Shown here in pieces: positions 17,936-26,247 of a stretch of DNA of 64,000 nucleotides. A program made the position numbers and the translations under genes. The stretch lies in NCBI GenBank assembly GCA_963747985.1, contig CAVVHG010000014.1:1-64000 (forward strand). The letters run 5' to 3'. Positions within the stretch are counted from its first letter, which is position 1. Each line of letters begins with the position of its first letter. Under the pieces are notes generated by a model, which saw only the letters and a program-made list of their open reading frames with translations, was not told where the DNA came from and ran no database searches. Source of the DNA: JACADW01 sp963747985. GTDB lineage: Bacteria > Acidobacteriota > UBA6911.

Positions 17936-18544
17936 ATGACAACCTGCAATCGCTGGATGCTGACCGCGCTGCTCGCTGCCGGAATGATTTGCACGGGCGC
18001 GTTGGGAAAGACGAAACTCCTCCAGAGTTGGGCGGATCCGTCGGTGAAGAACTACAAGTTCAGCAAGGTGCTGACCGTTGCGATCATCGATGCCCCGGAG
18101 ATCCGCCGGATCGCGGAATCCGCGATGGCGCGGAACATCAAGAAGTTCAAGGCGATCCCTTCCTGCACCATTCTTGAAAAGGGCGAGGAACGCGACGTCG
18201 AGACCGCCAAGCGAAAGCTGAAGCAGGAAGGCTTTGACGGCGCGGTAGTCCTGCGCATGGTCAGTGGTGACAACAAGATCCAGTACGTAGCACCGACGAT
18301 GCCCGATCCGTACCTGAGCTACTGGTCCTACAACACATGGGCCTGGCCGATCAACACCACTCCCGGCTATATCAAGTTCGACCAAATTGTCCAGCTGGAG
18401 ACGCTCTTCTACTCGATCAAGGACGACAAGCTCCTCTGGTCCGGGGTGAGTAAAGTATCCAATTTCAGGAATGTCTCAGAGCTAGTCGATGACATCGCCA
18501 AGGTGATCGCAAAGGAACTGGATAAGAAAGGCATCACAAGGTAA
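17936..18544 (+). CDS. Secreted DUF4136-like protein of unknown function
   Basis: The 202-residue product starts with a signal peptide (RWMLTALLAAGMICTGALG) and contains the pattern of small exported DUF4136-type proteins: an early TKLLQSWADPSVKNYKFSKV segment, an alternating strand/helix core (FDGAVVLRMVSGDN), a tyrosine/tryptophan-rich middle around residue 125, and a C-terminal LLWSGVSKVSNFRNVSELVD followed by a helix. A lipobox Cys is not obvious. It lies eight bases after the efflux channel gene and is probably cotranscribed, yet unlike the three preceding genes its frame is intact. It may be a periplasmic accessory factor or simply a passenger. Confidence 0.65.
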   Translation: MTTCNRWMLTALLAAGMICTGALGKTKLLQSWADPSVKNYKFSKVLTVAIIDAPEIRRIAESAMARNIKKFKAIPSCTILEKGEERDVETAKRKLKQEGFDGAVVLRMVSGDNKIQYVAPTMPDPYLSYWSYNTWAWPINTTPGYIKFDQIVQLETLFYSIKDDKLLWSGVSKVSNFRNVSELVDDIAKVIAKELDKKGITR

Positions 18545-18593
18545 GTGGGCGCGCTTCGCCGACCCCTTTCGCCGCGGCGCGGCGGACCCACTT
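18543..18593 (-). repeat. Dispersed palindromic element, copy 1
   Basis: A 51-base element with outer arms aagtggg and cccactt encloses GC-rich inner inverted repeats. It sits between convergent genes and overlaps the last base of a stop codon. Its reverse complement aligns with the element at 51408-51465: both begin aagtg-(cg)-ggtccgc, carry a gccg/ggc core and end gcgcgcccact. It could act as a bidirectional terminator or be a nonautonomous mobile repeat. Confidence 0.6.
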
Positions 18594-18602
18594 GGTCGCC
18601 TG

Positions 18603-20243
18603 TCACCGACTCTTGAGCTCTCGACAGCGGCGGATCAGGTTATTCGTCGAACTGTCATGGCTGAGCTCGGGTTCCGCATCGCTCTCCAGCTCAGGCACGA
18701 TGCGCTGCGCCAGCACCTTGCCGAGCTCGACACCCCACTGATCAAAGGAATTGATCCCCCAGATGACGCCTTGAGTAAAGACGCTGTGCTCATAAAGCGC
18801 GACGAGTCTGCCGAGCGCCTCCGGCGTCAGACGCTCCCCGAGGATCACGTTCGACGGCCGGTTGCCTTCGAAGACCCGGTGGGGCACGAGCCGACCGGCC
18901 GTGCCTTCCTCGCCCACCTCCTCTCGCGTCTTCCCGAAGGCCAGTGCCTCTGCCTGGGCCAGCACGTTCGCCAGAAGCATATCGTGGTGCCCACCCAACG
19001 GATTGAGCGATTCGGTGAAGGCGATGAAGTCACAGGGGACAAGCCTGGTGCCCTGGTGCAGCAGCTGGTAGAACGAGTGCTGTCCGTTCGTCCCCGGCTC
19101 GCCCCAGTAGATCGGACCTGTCTGGTAGTTCACCCGGCTGCCATCGAGCCTGACATACTTGCCGTTGCTCTCCATGGTCAGCTGCTGCAGGTAGGCGGGA
19201 AAACGCTTCAGATACTGCTCATACGGCAGTACTGCAACCGTTTCTGCGCCGAAGAAGTTGGTATACCACACGGTGAGCAGGCCCATCAGCACAGGCATGC
19301 TGCGATCGAAGGGAGCAGAACGAAAATGCTCGTCCATCTGGTGGAAGCCGTCGAGCATGGATCGAAAATGATCCGGGCCGACAGCCAACATCGTCGAGAG
19401 GCCTATCGCCGAGTCCATCGAGTAGCGCCCGCCGACCCAGTCCCAGAACTCGAACATGTTCGCAGTGTCGATTCCGAACTCGGAGACTTTTGCCGCGTTC
19501 GTCGAAACTGCGACGAAGTGCCTGGCAACGGCGCTGGCATCCCCGCCGAGGCCCTTGAGTAACCAGTCGCGCGCACTTCCGGCATTGGTCATCGTTTCGA
19601 GTGTGGTGAATGTCTTTGAGGAGACGATGAAGAGCGTTTCCGCCGGGTCCAGGTCGCGAGTCGCTTCCACGAAATCCGTTGCATCGATGTTGGAGACAAA
19701 CCGGAACGTCATGGTGCGATCGGCGTAATGCTTTAACGCCTCGCAGGCCATCACCGGGCCCAGGTCGGAACCCCCGATGCCGATGTTGACGACGTTGCGA
19801 ATCCGTTTGCCCGTGTAGCCCGTCCATTCTCCGCTCCGCACGCGATTGGAGAAATCGGCCATCTTGTCGAGCACCGCGTGAACCTGGGGAACCGCGTCCT
19901 CACCGCCCACGACGACCGATGAGCCTCTCGGGGCACGCAGGGCCACATGCAGGACGGCCCGCTTCTCCGTGACGTTGATCCTGTCTCCGCGAAACATGGC
20001 TTCGATGCGCCCGCGAAGACCGGATTCTTCGGCAAGCTGAACGAGGAGCCTGAGTGTTTCGTCTGTGATCCGGTTCTTCGAGTAATCCAGGTACAGGCCT
20101 GCTGCGTCCAGGGTCAGGCGCTCGCCCCGGCCGGGGTCATCCGCGAAAAGCTGCCGCATATGCAGTCGCCGAACCGTCTTGAAGTGGGCTGCAAGGGCCT
20201 TCCACGCAGGCCGCCTTGTTGGTGTCTTGATTCGCTCTTTCAT
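18603..20243 (-). CDS. pgi: Glucose-6-phosphate isomerase
   Basis: Pgi interconverts glucose-6-phosphate and fructose-6-phosphate in the cytosol. Diagnostic segments are present in order: NIGIGGSDLGPVMACEAL near residue 150, FIVSSKTFTTLET near 205, the family signature around GEPGTNGQHSFYQLLHQGT near 380, and GVIWGINSFDQWGVELGK near 500. Its length of about 546 residues matches the E. coli-type enzyme. The ATG at 20243 is preferred over an in-frame TTG at 20258 because GGAG lies at the right distance. It is the last gene of the glgP-pgm-tal-pgi run and is separated from tal by a hairpin-rich spacer. Confidence 0.96.
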   Translation of the reverse strand: MKERIKTPTRRPAWKALAAHFKTVRRLHMRQLFADDPGRGERLTLDAAGLYLDYSKNRITDETLRLLVQLAEESGLRGRIEAMFRGDRINVTEKRAVLHVALRAPRGSSVVVGGEDAVPQVHAVLDKMADFSNRVRSGEWTGYTGKRIRNVVNIGIGGSDLGPVMACEALKHYADRTMTFRFVSNIDATDFVEATRDLDPAETLFIVSSKTFTTLETMTNAGSARDWLLKGLGGDASAVARHFVAVSTNAAKVSEFGIDTANMFEFWDWVGGRYSMDSAIGLSTMLAVGPDHFRSMLDGFHQMDEHFRSAPFDRSMPVLMGLLTVWYTNFFGAETVAVLPYEQYLKRFPAYLQQLTMESNGKYVRLDGSRVNYQTGPIYWGEPGTNGQHSFYQLLHQGTRLVPCDFIAFTESLNPLGGHHDMLLANVLAQAEALAFGKTREEVGEEGTAGRLVPHRVFEGNRPSNVILGERLTPEALGRLVALYEHSVFTQGVIWGINSFDQWGVELGKVLAQRIVPELESDAEPELSHDSSTNNLIRRCRELKSR

Positions 20244-20339
20244 GTTCTCCAACTCCAATTCATTCGGGAATAAAAGCGCTTGGCCGAAGCACGCAATATC
20301 CGCGCCGGCGAGGCAGCCTCGATGTACCTGCTATGAATC

Positions 20340-20529
20340 GGGCTTCCAGCCCTCCTTCCTCTATCTGCAAAATTCCTGGGGCTTCGCCCCAGGCTGGTAT
20401 AAGGTCGCGCTTGCAGCGCTCTACATGCTGATTTGGGCACAGCTTTGAGGGCCGAAGGCCCGATTCATACCAGCCTGGCGCAACGCGCCAGGCACTGGAG
20501 CCAAAATGCGTTCGAGGGCTGAAAGCCCT
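20340..20529. repeat. Second array of small intergenic hairpins
   Basis: The 352 bases between tal and pgi hold consecutive inverted repeats and no gene: 20340-20352 (gggct, tcc, agccc), 20375-20393 (cctggggc, ttc, gccccagg), 20407-20419 (gcgc, ttgca, gcgc), 20449-20461 (gggcc, gaa, ggccc), 20474-20492 (cctggcgc, aac, gcgccagg) and 20515-20529 (agggc, tgaaa, gccct). The last uses the same TGAAA loop as hairpins at 2650. The array lies between two genes of one operon, so it may affect read-through to pgi or mRNA stability. Confidence 0.7.
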
Positions 20530-20595
20530 TATCATAGTAGATTCCGAGACAGCCTCGTTGGCGCGGACCCGCCTCGCAGTCATGGTACGGCGGAA

Positions 20596-21681
20596 TCAGT
20601 GCGATTTGAGTGTGGCGCACCGCGAGGCGATGACCGCCATCAAGTCGTTCCAGGACTTGGTGAATGACTTGGCGCCTTCCTCCTGGAGCCGCTCGGCAAG
20701 AGCGTCGATGTCGATTCCTGCCCTGGTAAATTCTCGGAGCACTTCCTCGCAATCGCCGCCATCCGCCGGCAGCACCTCGCCCGGTTCTCCGTGGTCAGCG
20801 ACGGCCTTTAACGTGGATTCCGGCATGGTGTTGATGGTGAACGGGGCTGCCAGGGCCCGAACATAGAGAATATCCGACGCATTCGGGTCCTTGGTACCGG
20901 TGCTGGCCCAGAGGAGGCGCTGCGGCCTGGCACCGAAATTGTAGGAACGCTGCCAGCGCCGCGAGCCGAGCAGGTCGTAATAGGCCTTGTATGTGCGCCT
21001 CGCGATAGCGATGCCAAGCCTGTTGCGCAGCGCCTCCGGCACCTTTCCGGAAACCGCCACGTCCCAGCGGCTGACGAACAACGAAGCTACTGAACGCACG
21101 TCAGGATTGAGCCCGGCTGCGATGCGCCGCTCGATCCCGCGCAGGTATGCTTCGGATGCCGATACGTACTGCTCCCGGGAAAACAGGAGCGTCACGTTTA
21201 CAGGCACGCCTGCGAACGTGGCCTCCTCGATGGCAGGCAGTCCTTCCCTGGTGCCGGGTATCTTGATGAAGAGATTGGGGCGTCCCGCCCGCGCATGAAG
21301 ATACTTCACAGATGCGAGGGTGCGGCCGGTGTCGAATGCCAACAGCGGGGAGACCTCCAGGGACACCCACCCGTCCATGCCATTGGTCAGTTCATAGACC
21401 GGCCGGAACATGTCGGCAGCCCGGCTGAGGTCCTCTAATGCCAGTTCGAAGAAAAGTGCTTCGCCCGACTTGCCTGTCTTCAGCAACTCGTTGAGCGATG
21501 CATCGTAGTCGGAGCTGTTCTTGACGGCCTGATCGAAGATCGTGGGGTTGGAGGTCAGTCCTGTAACGGACAACTCGTCGATGTAGCGCCGGAGCGTGCC
21601 ACTCTCCAGCAGGGCACGCGTGATGTTGTCGAGCCAGATGCTCTGGCCCAAGTCGTGAAGCTGTTGTGTGGCCTTCATCAT
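20596..21681 (-). CDS. tal: Transaldolase (long, cyanobacterial/actinobacterial type)
   Basis: Transaldolase moves a dihydroxyacetone unit between sugar phosphates in the non-oxidative pentose phosphate pathway. The protein has the first transaldolase motif GLTSNPTIFDQAV near residue 42, the Schiff-base lysine in NLFIKIPGT near 135, VPVNVTLLFS near 157 and the late LLWASTGTKDP block near 260. At 361 residues it belongs to the longer subtype. GAGGTGAC precedes the ATG pair at the start. It lies between pgm and pgi on the same strand, so glycogen-derived hexose phosphates can feed both glycolysis and pentose phosphates. Confidence 0.93.
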   Translation of the reverse strand: MMKATQQLHDLGQSIWLDNITRALLESGTLRRYIDELSVTGLTSNPTIFDQAVKNSSDYDASLNELLKTGKSGEALFFELALEDLSRAADMFRPVYELTNGMDGWVSLEVSPLLAFDTGRTLASVKYLHARAGRPNLFIKIPGTREGLPAIEEATFAGVPVNVTLLFSREQYVSASEAYLRGIERRIAAGLNPDVRSVASLFVSRWDVAVSGKVPEALRNRLGIAIARRTYKAYYDLLGSRRWQRSYNFGARPQRLLWASTGTKDPNASDILYVRALAAPFTINTMPESTLKAVADHGEPGEVLPADGGDCEEVLREFTRAGIDIDALAERLQEEGAKSFTKSWNDLMAVIASRCATLKSH

Positions 21682-21751
21682 GTCACCTCGAAGCTCACGG
21701 AGGCCGTCCGCAGCATAACCTCAGCCGGTGACACAGCCGGCCGCGGCCGCG

Positions 21752-23401
21752 TCACGGGCGGGCCTCCAATGCGTTGTTAACCATTTCCCGGGCTTCCTTG
21801 ACGATAGCATCCAGATGGCTCTGGTCCTTGAGGCTCTCTGCATAAATCTTGTATATGTTCTCTGTGCCTGAAGGCCTGGCGGCGAACCAACCGTGGGCGG
21901 CGACGACTTTAAGGCCGCCGATCGGGGCGTTGTTGCCCGGGGCTCTCGTCAGCTTGGCGATGACGGGCTCGCCGGCGAGGTTCGATTCTGTTACGGCGTC
22001 AGCGGATAGCTTCTCCAGCCTCGCCTTCTGCTCGGGGGTGGCCGCCGCGTCGATCCGCGTGTAGTGCGCCGAGCCGAATTCCGCCGTGAGTTCGCGGTAG
22101 TGCTCGCCAGGATCATTGCCTGTGCACGCGGTGATCTCGGCCGCCAACAGGTCCATGATCAGGCCGTCTTTGTCCGTAGTCCAGACCGTGCCATCGCGCC
22201 TCAGGAAGCTCGCACCCGCGCTCTCCTCACCGCCGAAGCAGTAGGACCCGTCGAACAGGCCGGGAACGAACCACTTGAAGCCCACCGGAACCTCGCACAA
22301 TCGTCGACCGAACTTCTTCACCACCAGGTCGATCATGCTGCTGCTCACGAGCGTCTTCCCGACCGCAGCCCGCTCTGGCCAGCGGGGCCGGTGCCCGAGC
22401 AGGTAGCGGATGGCGACCGCCAGGTAGTGATTGGGATTCATCAGGCCCGCGACGGGCGTGACGATGCCATGGCGATCCGAGTCCGGATCGTTGGCAAAGG
22501 CAACACGGTACCGATCCTTGAGGCCGACAAGCCGTGCCATCGCGTATGGGCTGGAGCAGTCCATGCGGATCTTACCGTCGTGATCCACCGTCATGAATGA
22601 GAATGTCGGGTCGATCACCGGGTTGACAATTGCGATGTCGAGCCCATAGACCGTGTTGATCGGCTCCCAGTAAAGGCTCGCCGCCCCACCCAGCGGGTCC
22701 ACGGCCAGTCTGAGTCCGGCGGCCCGGATCGCTTCCATATCGATCACGTTCTGCAGGTCGCGAACGTAGGGAAGGATCAGGTCCTCCTCATGTGTGGTTG
22801 CCGCCTTTATGGCGGCGTCGAACGGCACGCGCTTCACGCCGCCGTTACCGTTCCGCAGCAGTTCGTTCGCACGGCCCTGGACCCACCGCGTCACGTCGGT
22901 TTCGGCAGGGCCTCCGTTCGGCGGGTTGTACTTGAAGCCTCCGTCCTGCGGCGGATTGTGCGACGGGGTGATGACTATCCCGTCCGCCTCGTGTTCGCTG
23001 CGGCCGTGGTTGTAGGCAAGGATGGCGCGCGATATGACCGGCGTCGGCGTGAAACCATCCTTTTCCTGGATGATGGTCTCCACGCCGTTTGCAGCCAGCA
23101 CCTCGAGCGCCGTACGCTGCGCAGGCTCTGAAAGCGCGTGCGTGTCTTTGCCCATGTAGAGAGGGCCGTCGGTACCCTGGTGACGCCTGTAATCGCAGAT
23201 GGCCTGCGTGATGGCCAGGATGTGGGCTTCTGTGAAGGTGCCTGGCAGCGGCGAGCCCCGGTGCCCGCTGGTACCGAAGCTGACCATCTGGTTTGGGTCA
23301 TCCAGGTCGGGCCGGCGTTCGAAGTATTCCCGTTCGAGCACGGCTACATCTATGAGCATCTCCTTGGGGGCCGGTTTGCCTGCAAGGGGGGATATCGCCA
23401 T
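21752..23401 (-). CDS. pgm: Phosphoglucomutase, alpha-D-glucose-specific
   Basis: Pgm converts glucose-1-phosphate, the product of glycogen phosphorylase, to glucose-6-phosphate. The catalytic phosphoserine loop TPSHNPPQDGG is clear near residue 145, the metal-binding DPDSDRHGIV near 305, the sugar-binding GGEESAGASF near 390 and the phosphate-binding RPSGTENIYKIYAES near the C-terminus. The start at 23401 (MAISPLAGKPAP) is chosen because GAGGAG precedes it and it fits the family N-terminus; the open frame extends 30 codons upstream with no similarity. It follows glgP by 37 bases and is almost certainly in the same operon. Confidence 0.95.
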   Translation of the reverse strand: MAISPLAGKPAPKEMLIDVAVLEREYFERRPDLDDPNQMVSFGTSGHRGSPLPGTFTEAHILAITQAICDYRRHQGTDGPLYMGKDTHALSEPAQRTALEVLAANGVETIIQEKDGFTPTPVISRAILAYNHGRSEHEADGIVITPSHNPPQDGGFKYNPPNGGPAETDVTRWVQGRANELLRNGNGGVKRVPFDAAIKAATTHEEDLILPYVRDLQNVIDMEAIRAAGLRLAVDPLGGAASLYWEPINTVYGLDIAIVNPVIDPTFSFMTVDHDGKIRMDCSSPYAMARLVGLKDRYRVAFANDPDSDRHGIVTPVAGLMNPNHYLAVAIRYLLGHRPRWPERAAVGKTLVSSSMIDLVVKKFGRRLCEVPVGFKWFVPGLFDGSYCFGGEESAGASFLRRDGTVWTTDKDGLIMDLLAAEITACTGNDPGEHYRELTAEFGSAHYTRIDAAATPEQKARLEKLSADAVTESNLAGEPVIAKLTRAPGNNAPIGGLKVVAAHGWFAARPSGTENIYKIYAESLKDQSHLDAIVKEAREMVNNALEARP

Positions 23402-23438
23402 GTCAAAGCTCCTCGGAGGGACAGTGGTGACTGTCGCC

Positions 23439-25949
23439 CTACTCGACCGGGCAGGGCCTTGCGTTCCAGATGTCGGCCGCGTATTCGGCAATCGTCCGGT
23501 CGCTTGAGAATCTTCCGGAGCCGGCTACATTCAGTATGGCCTTGCGAGCCCACGCGTCTGTGTCAGCATACAGTTCGCACAAGCGCCGGTCCGTCTCAAG
23601 ATAGGACCTGAGATCGGCAAGGTGCATATAGTGATCCCCGTGCGCCAGGAGCGTGTCCAGCAGCGGTACAAACACCCCCGGCTCATGGCGGCTGAAGTGG
23701 TCGGAGCGGATCAGGTCCAGCGCGGCCCGGGTCTCAGGCTCGTTCTCATAGTGCCAATACGGGCTGTACCAGCCGCGGCTTTCGACCACCTGCTGCGCAG
23801 TCAGGCCGAACAGGAAGAAGTTTTCCTCGCCTGCTTCCTCTGCCATCTCGATGGTCGCCCCGTCGCGCGTACCGATCGTCAGCGCCCCATTCATCATGAA
23901 TTTCATGTTGCTCGTGCCGCTGGCCTCGTAGCCGGCGGTCGAAATCTGGTTGGAAACATCGCTGGCCGGGATCAACCTCTCTGCGAGCGAGGCACAGTAG
24001 TCCGGCAGGAACAGGACCTTGATGCGGCCTCGAGTCGCAGGATCGCCCTCAATCGTGCCGGCCAGGTTGTTGATGAATTTGATAACGAGTTTAGCCAGAC
24101 GGTAGGCCGGCGCTGCCTTGCCCGCAAAGAAGAAGGTTCGCGGCTCCAGTTCGAGCCCCGGGTTGTCGCGCAGCCTCTGGTAAAGCACGACGATGCGCAG
24201 CGCGTTGAGCAGTTGCCGCTTGTATTCGTGGATGCGCTTTACCTGACAGTCGAAGATGGTGCCCGGGTCTACTGTCTGGCCGGAAGTTGACTTGAGCCAG
24301 GCGGCAAACTTCGACTTGGCTTCTTGCTTCGCCTTGCTAAAGGCATCGCAAAAGCCTTTATCTTCGGCCAGCGGCTTCAGCCTGGCCAGCTGATCGAGGT
24401 CGCCGATCCAGGCCTGGCCGATGGCTTCGCTGATCGTGCGGGAAAGGGAGGGGTTGGCCAGCCACAGCCAGCGCCGCGGCGTCACGCCGTTCGTCTTGTT
24501 GCCGAAGCGCTCCGGGAACATCTCGGCCAGGTCGCGAACTGTCACGGTACGCAAGAGCCCGGAGTGAATCGCGGCCACGCCGTTCGTGCTATGCGAGCCG
24601 ACGATGGCCAGGTTGGCCATACGGATCTTCTGGTGAGGAGCCTCCTCAACCAGGCTTACACACTCGATCCGCCCCGCGTCACCCGGGAACCGCTCCCGAG
24701 CCTCGTCGAGCAGCCGACGGTTGATCTCGAGGATAATCTCCAGATGACGCGGCAACATGGTCTTGAACCAGACCAACGGCCATTTCTCCAGCGCCTCGGG
24801 CAGCAGCGTGTGGTTCGTGTAGGCGAGGGTCCTTCGGGTGAGGTCCCAGGCGTGGTCCCAGCCGAGTTGCGCCTCGTCAAGCAGGATCCGCATCAGCTCG
24901 GGCACTGCCATCGCCGGGTGCGTGTCGTTCAGCTGGATGGCGGCCTTCTCCGGAAGCGCGTTCCAGTCCTGGTTGAGACGCCGGAACCTGCGGATGAGGT
25001 CGGCCAGCGAACAGGCGACGAGGAAGTACTCCTGCAGGAAGCGGAGCCCCTGCCCCATGCTCGTGGAATCATCGGGATAGAGCACCCGCGTGAGGGATTC
25101 GGCGCCGAGGGTTTCGGCAACGGCCCCTACAAAATCGCCGCTGCTGAATTCCTGAAAGTCAAAGGAATCGGGAGCAGCCGCCGCCCAGAGCCGGAGCGTA
25201 TTGATGGTCTTTCCTCCGTAGCCTACGACCGGACGGTCGAACGGGATGCCGATCAGGCTGACCGGATGGCCCGGGACTGCCCGCAGAGCCCCTCCTCGCA
25301 ATTCAAACGAGCAGTGGAGTTTCACTTCGACCTTTTCGTGCAGCCGGGCGACCTCCCACGGGTCTGGCCGGCGGAGCCAGTTGTCCGGCTGCTCCAGCTG
25401 CCAGCCGTCACTTATGGTTTGCCTGAAAATGCCGTATTCGTAACGCAGTCCGTAGCCCATGGCAGGAAGCTGCATCGTTGCCATCGAATCGAGGAAGCAT
25501 GCCGCCAGTCGTCCCAGGCCGCCGTTGCCCAAACCGGCGTCGGGTTCCTGCTCGACGAGGTCGAGCCAATCGACGTTCGTGCGCTTTACTGCATCATTGA
25601 TGAGCGGATCGAGCAAGAGGTTGGCGATGTTGTTTGACAGCGAACGGCCGATGAGGAACTCCATCGAGAGGTAGTAAATTCGCTTCGGATTCTCGCGTGC
25701 GTAGGTGTTTTCGGTTTGCAACCATCGCTGCGAGAGGACATCTCTCACGGAACGGGCCACCGCTTCAAAGCGTTCCCGTTGGCCGGCATCCTTCGGGTTG
25801 AGCACGTGGTCGAAAACGAGATGCCGCTCGTAGAGCGCGTTGTCCGTACCGGCGAACTGAACCGGTCCGCACCCGTATTGGCGCACTATTCGTGAGACAA
25901 AGTCAGGATCGGCCGAGGCAAGAGGCCCAGTAATCTTTGCGTCGCTCAT
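23439..25949 (-). CDS. glgP: Glycogen/starch phosphorylase
   Basis: This enzyme releases glucose-1-phosphate from alpha-1,4-glucans using inorganic phosphate and pyridoxal phosphate. The 836-residue protein is full length, with YYLSMEFLIGRSLSNN near residue 92, GNGGLGRLAACFLDSMA near 140, KTNGVTPRRWL near 485 and the PLP-lysine signature EASGTSNMKFMMNGALTIG near 665. AAGGAGAT lies upstream of the ATG at 25949. It heads the glgP-pgm-tal-pgi operon. No synthetic glg genes (glgA, glgB, glgC) are in the window. The 298 bases upstream, before the convergent end of the signalling locus, hold no recognisable gene. Confidence 0.96.
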   Translation of the reverse strand: MSDAKITGPLASADPDFVSRIVRQYGCGPVQFAGTDNALYERHLVFDHVLNPKDAGQRERFEAVARSVRDVLSQRWLQTENTYARENPKRIYYLSMEFLIGRSLSNNIANLLLDPLINDAVKRTNVDWLDLVEQEPDAGLGNGGLGRLAACFLDSMATMQLPAMGYGLRYEYGIFRQTISDGWQLEQPDNWLRRPDPWEVARLHEKVEVKLHCSFELRGGALRAVPGHPVSLIGIPFDRPVVGYGGKTINTLRLWAAAAPDSFDFQEFSSGDFVGAVAETLGAESLTRVLYPDDSTSMGQGLRFLQEYFLVACSLADLIRRFRRLNQDWNALPEKAAIQLNDTHPAMAVPELMRILLDEAQLGWDHAWDLTRRTLAYTNHTLLPEALEKWPLVWFKTMLPRHLEIILEINRRLLDEARERFPGDAGRIECVSLVEEAPHQKIRMANLAIVGSHSTNGVAAIHSGLLRTVTVRDLAEMFPERFGNKTNGVTPRRWLWLANPSLSRTISEAIGQAWIGDLDQLARLKPLAEDKGFCDAFSKAKQEAKSKFAAWLKSTSGQTVDPGTIFDCQVKRIHEYKRQLLNALRIVVLYQRLRDNPGLELEPRTFFFAGKAAPAYRLAKLVIKFINNLAGTIEGDPATRGRIKVLFLPDYCASLAERLIPASDVSNQISTAGYEASGTSNMKFMMNGALTIGTRDGATIEMAEEAGEENFFLFGLTAQQVVESRGWYSPYWHYENEPETRAALDLIRSDHFSRHEPGVFVPLLDTLLAHGDHYMHLADLRSYLETDRRLCELYADTDAWARKAILNVAGSGRFSSDRTIAEYAADIWNARPCPVE

Positions 25950-26247
25950 CGCAGGAATCTCCTTGTTGCAGGATCACAGGATACCATTTCAGAGTCATGG
26001 GTACAGGCTACTCAACCTCAAAATTCGAGGCGACTTTCACCTGAGCCGGCCATTCCCGGGCCATCGTTCTTCCTGAGGTGCGGGGTCGGCTACGGCGGGG
26101 TCGAGGTGTTTGGCGGGATTCTTCTGAAGTTGTTACAGGACAGGAGGATAGTTACACGGTCAGTACCGGGATTACCGCGGGCGCGGAGGGCCTCCCGTCA
26201 CGCCCGGGTCGGTCCGGGAGATTTCGAGGTTGAGCAGCCTGTCCCAA

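Noticed and set aside
24324..25637. A 437-codon plus-strand frame inside glgP
   Set aside because: Fully antisense to glycogen phosphorylase, with no recognisable domain.
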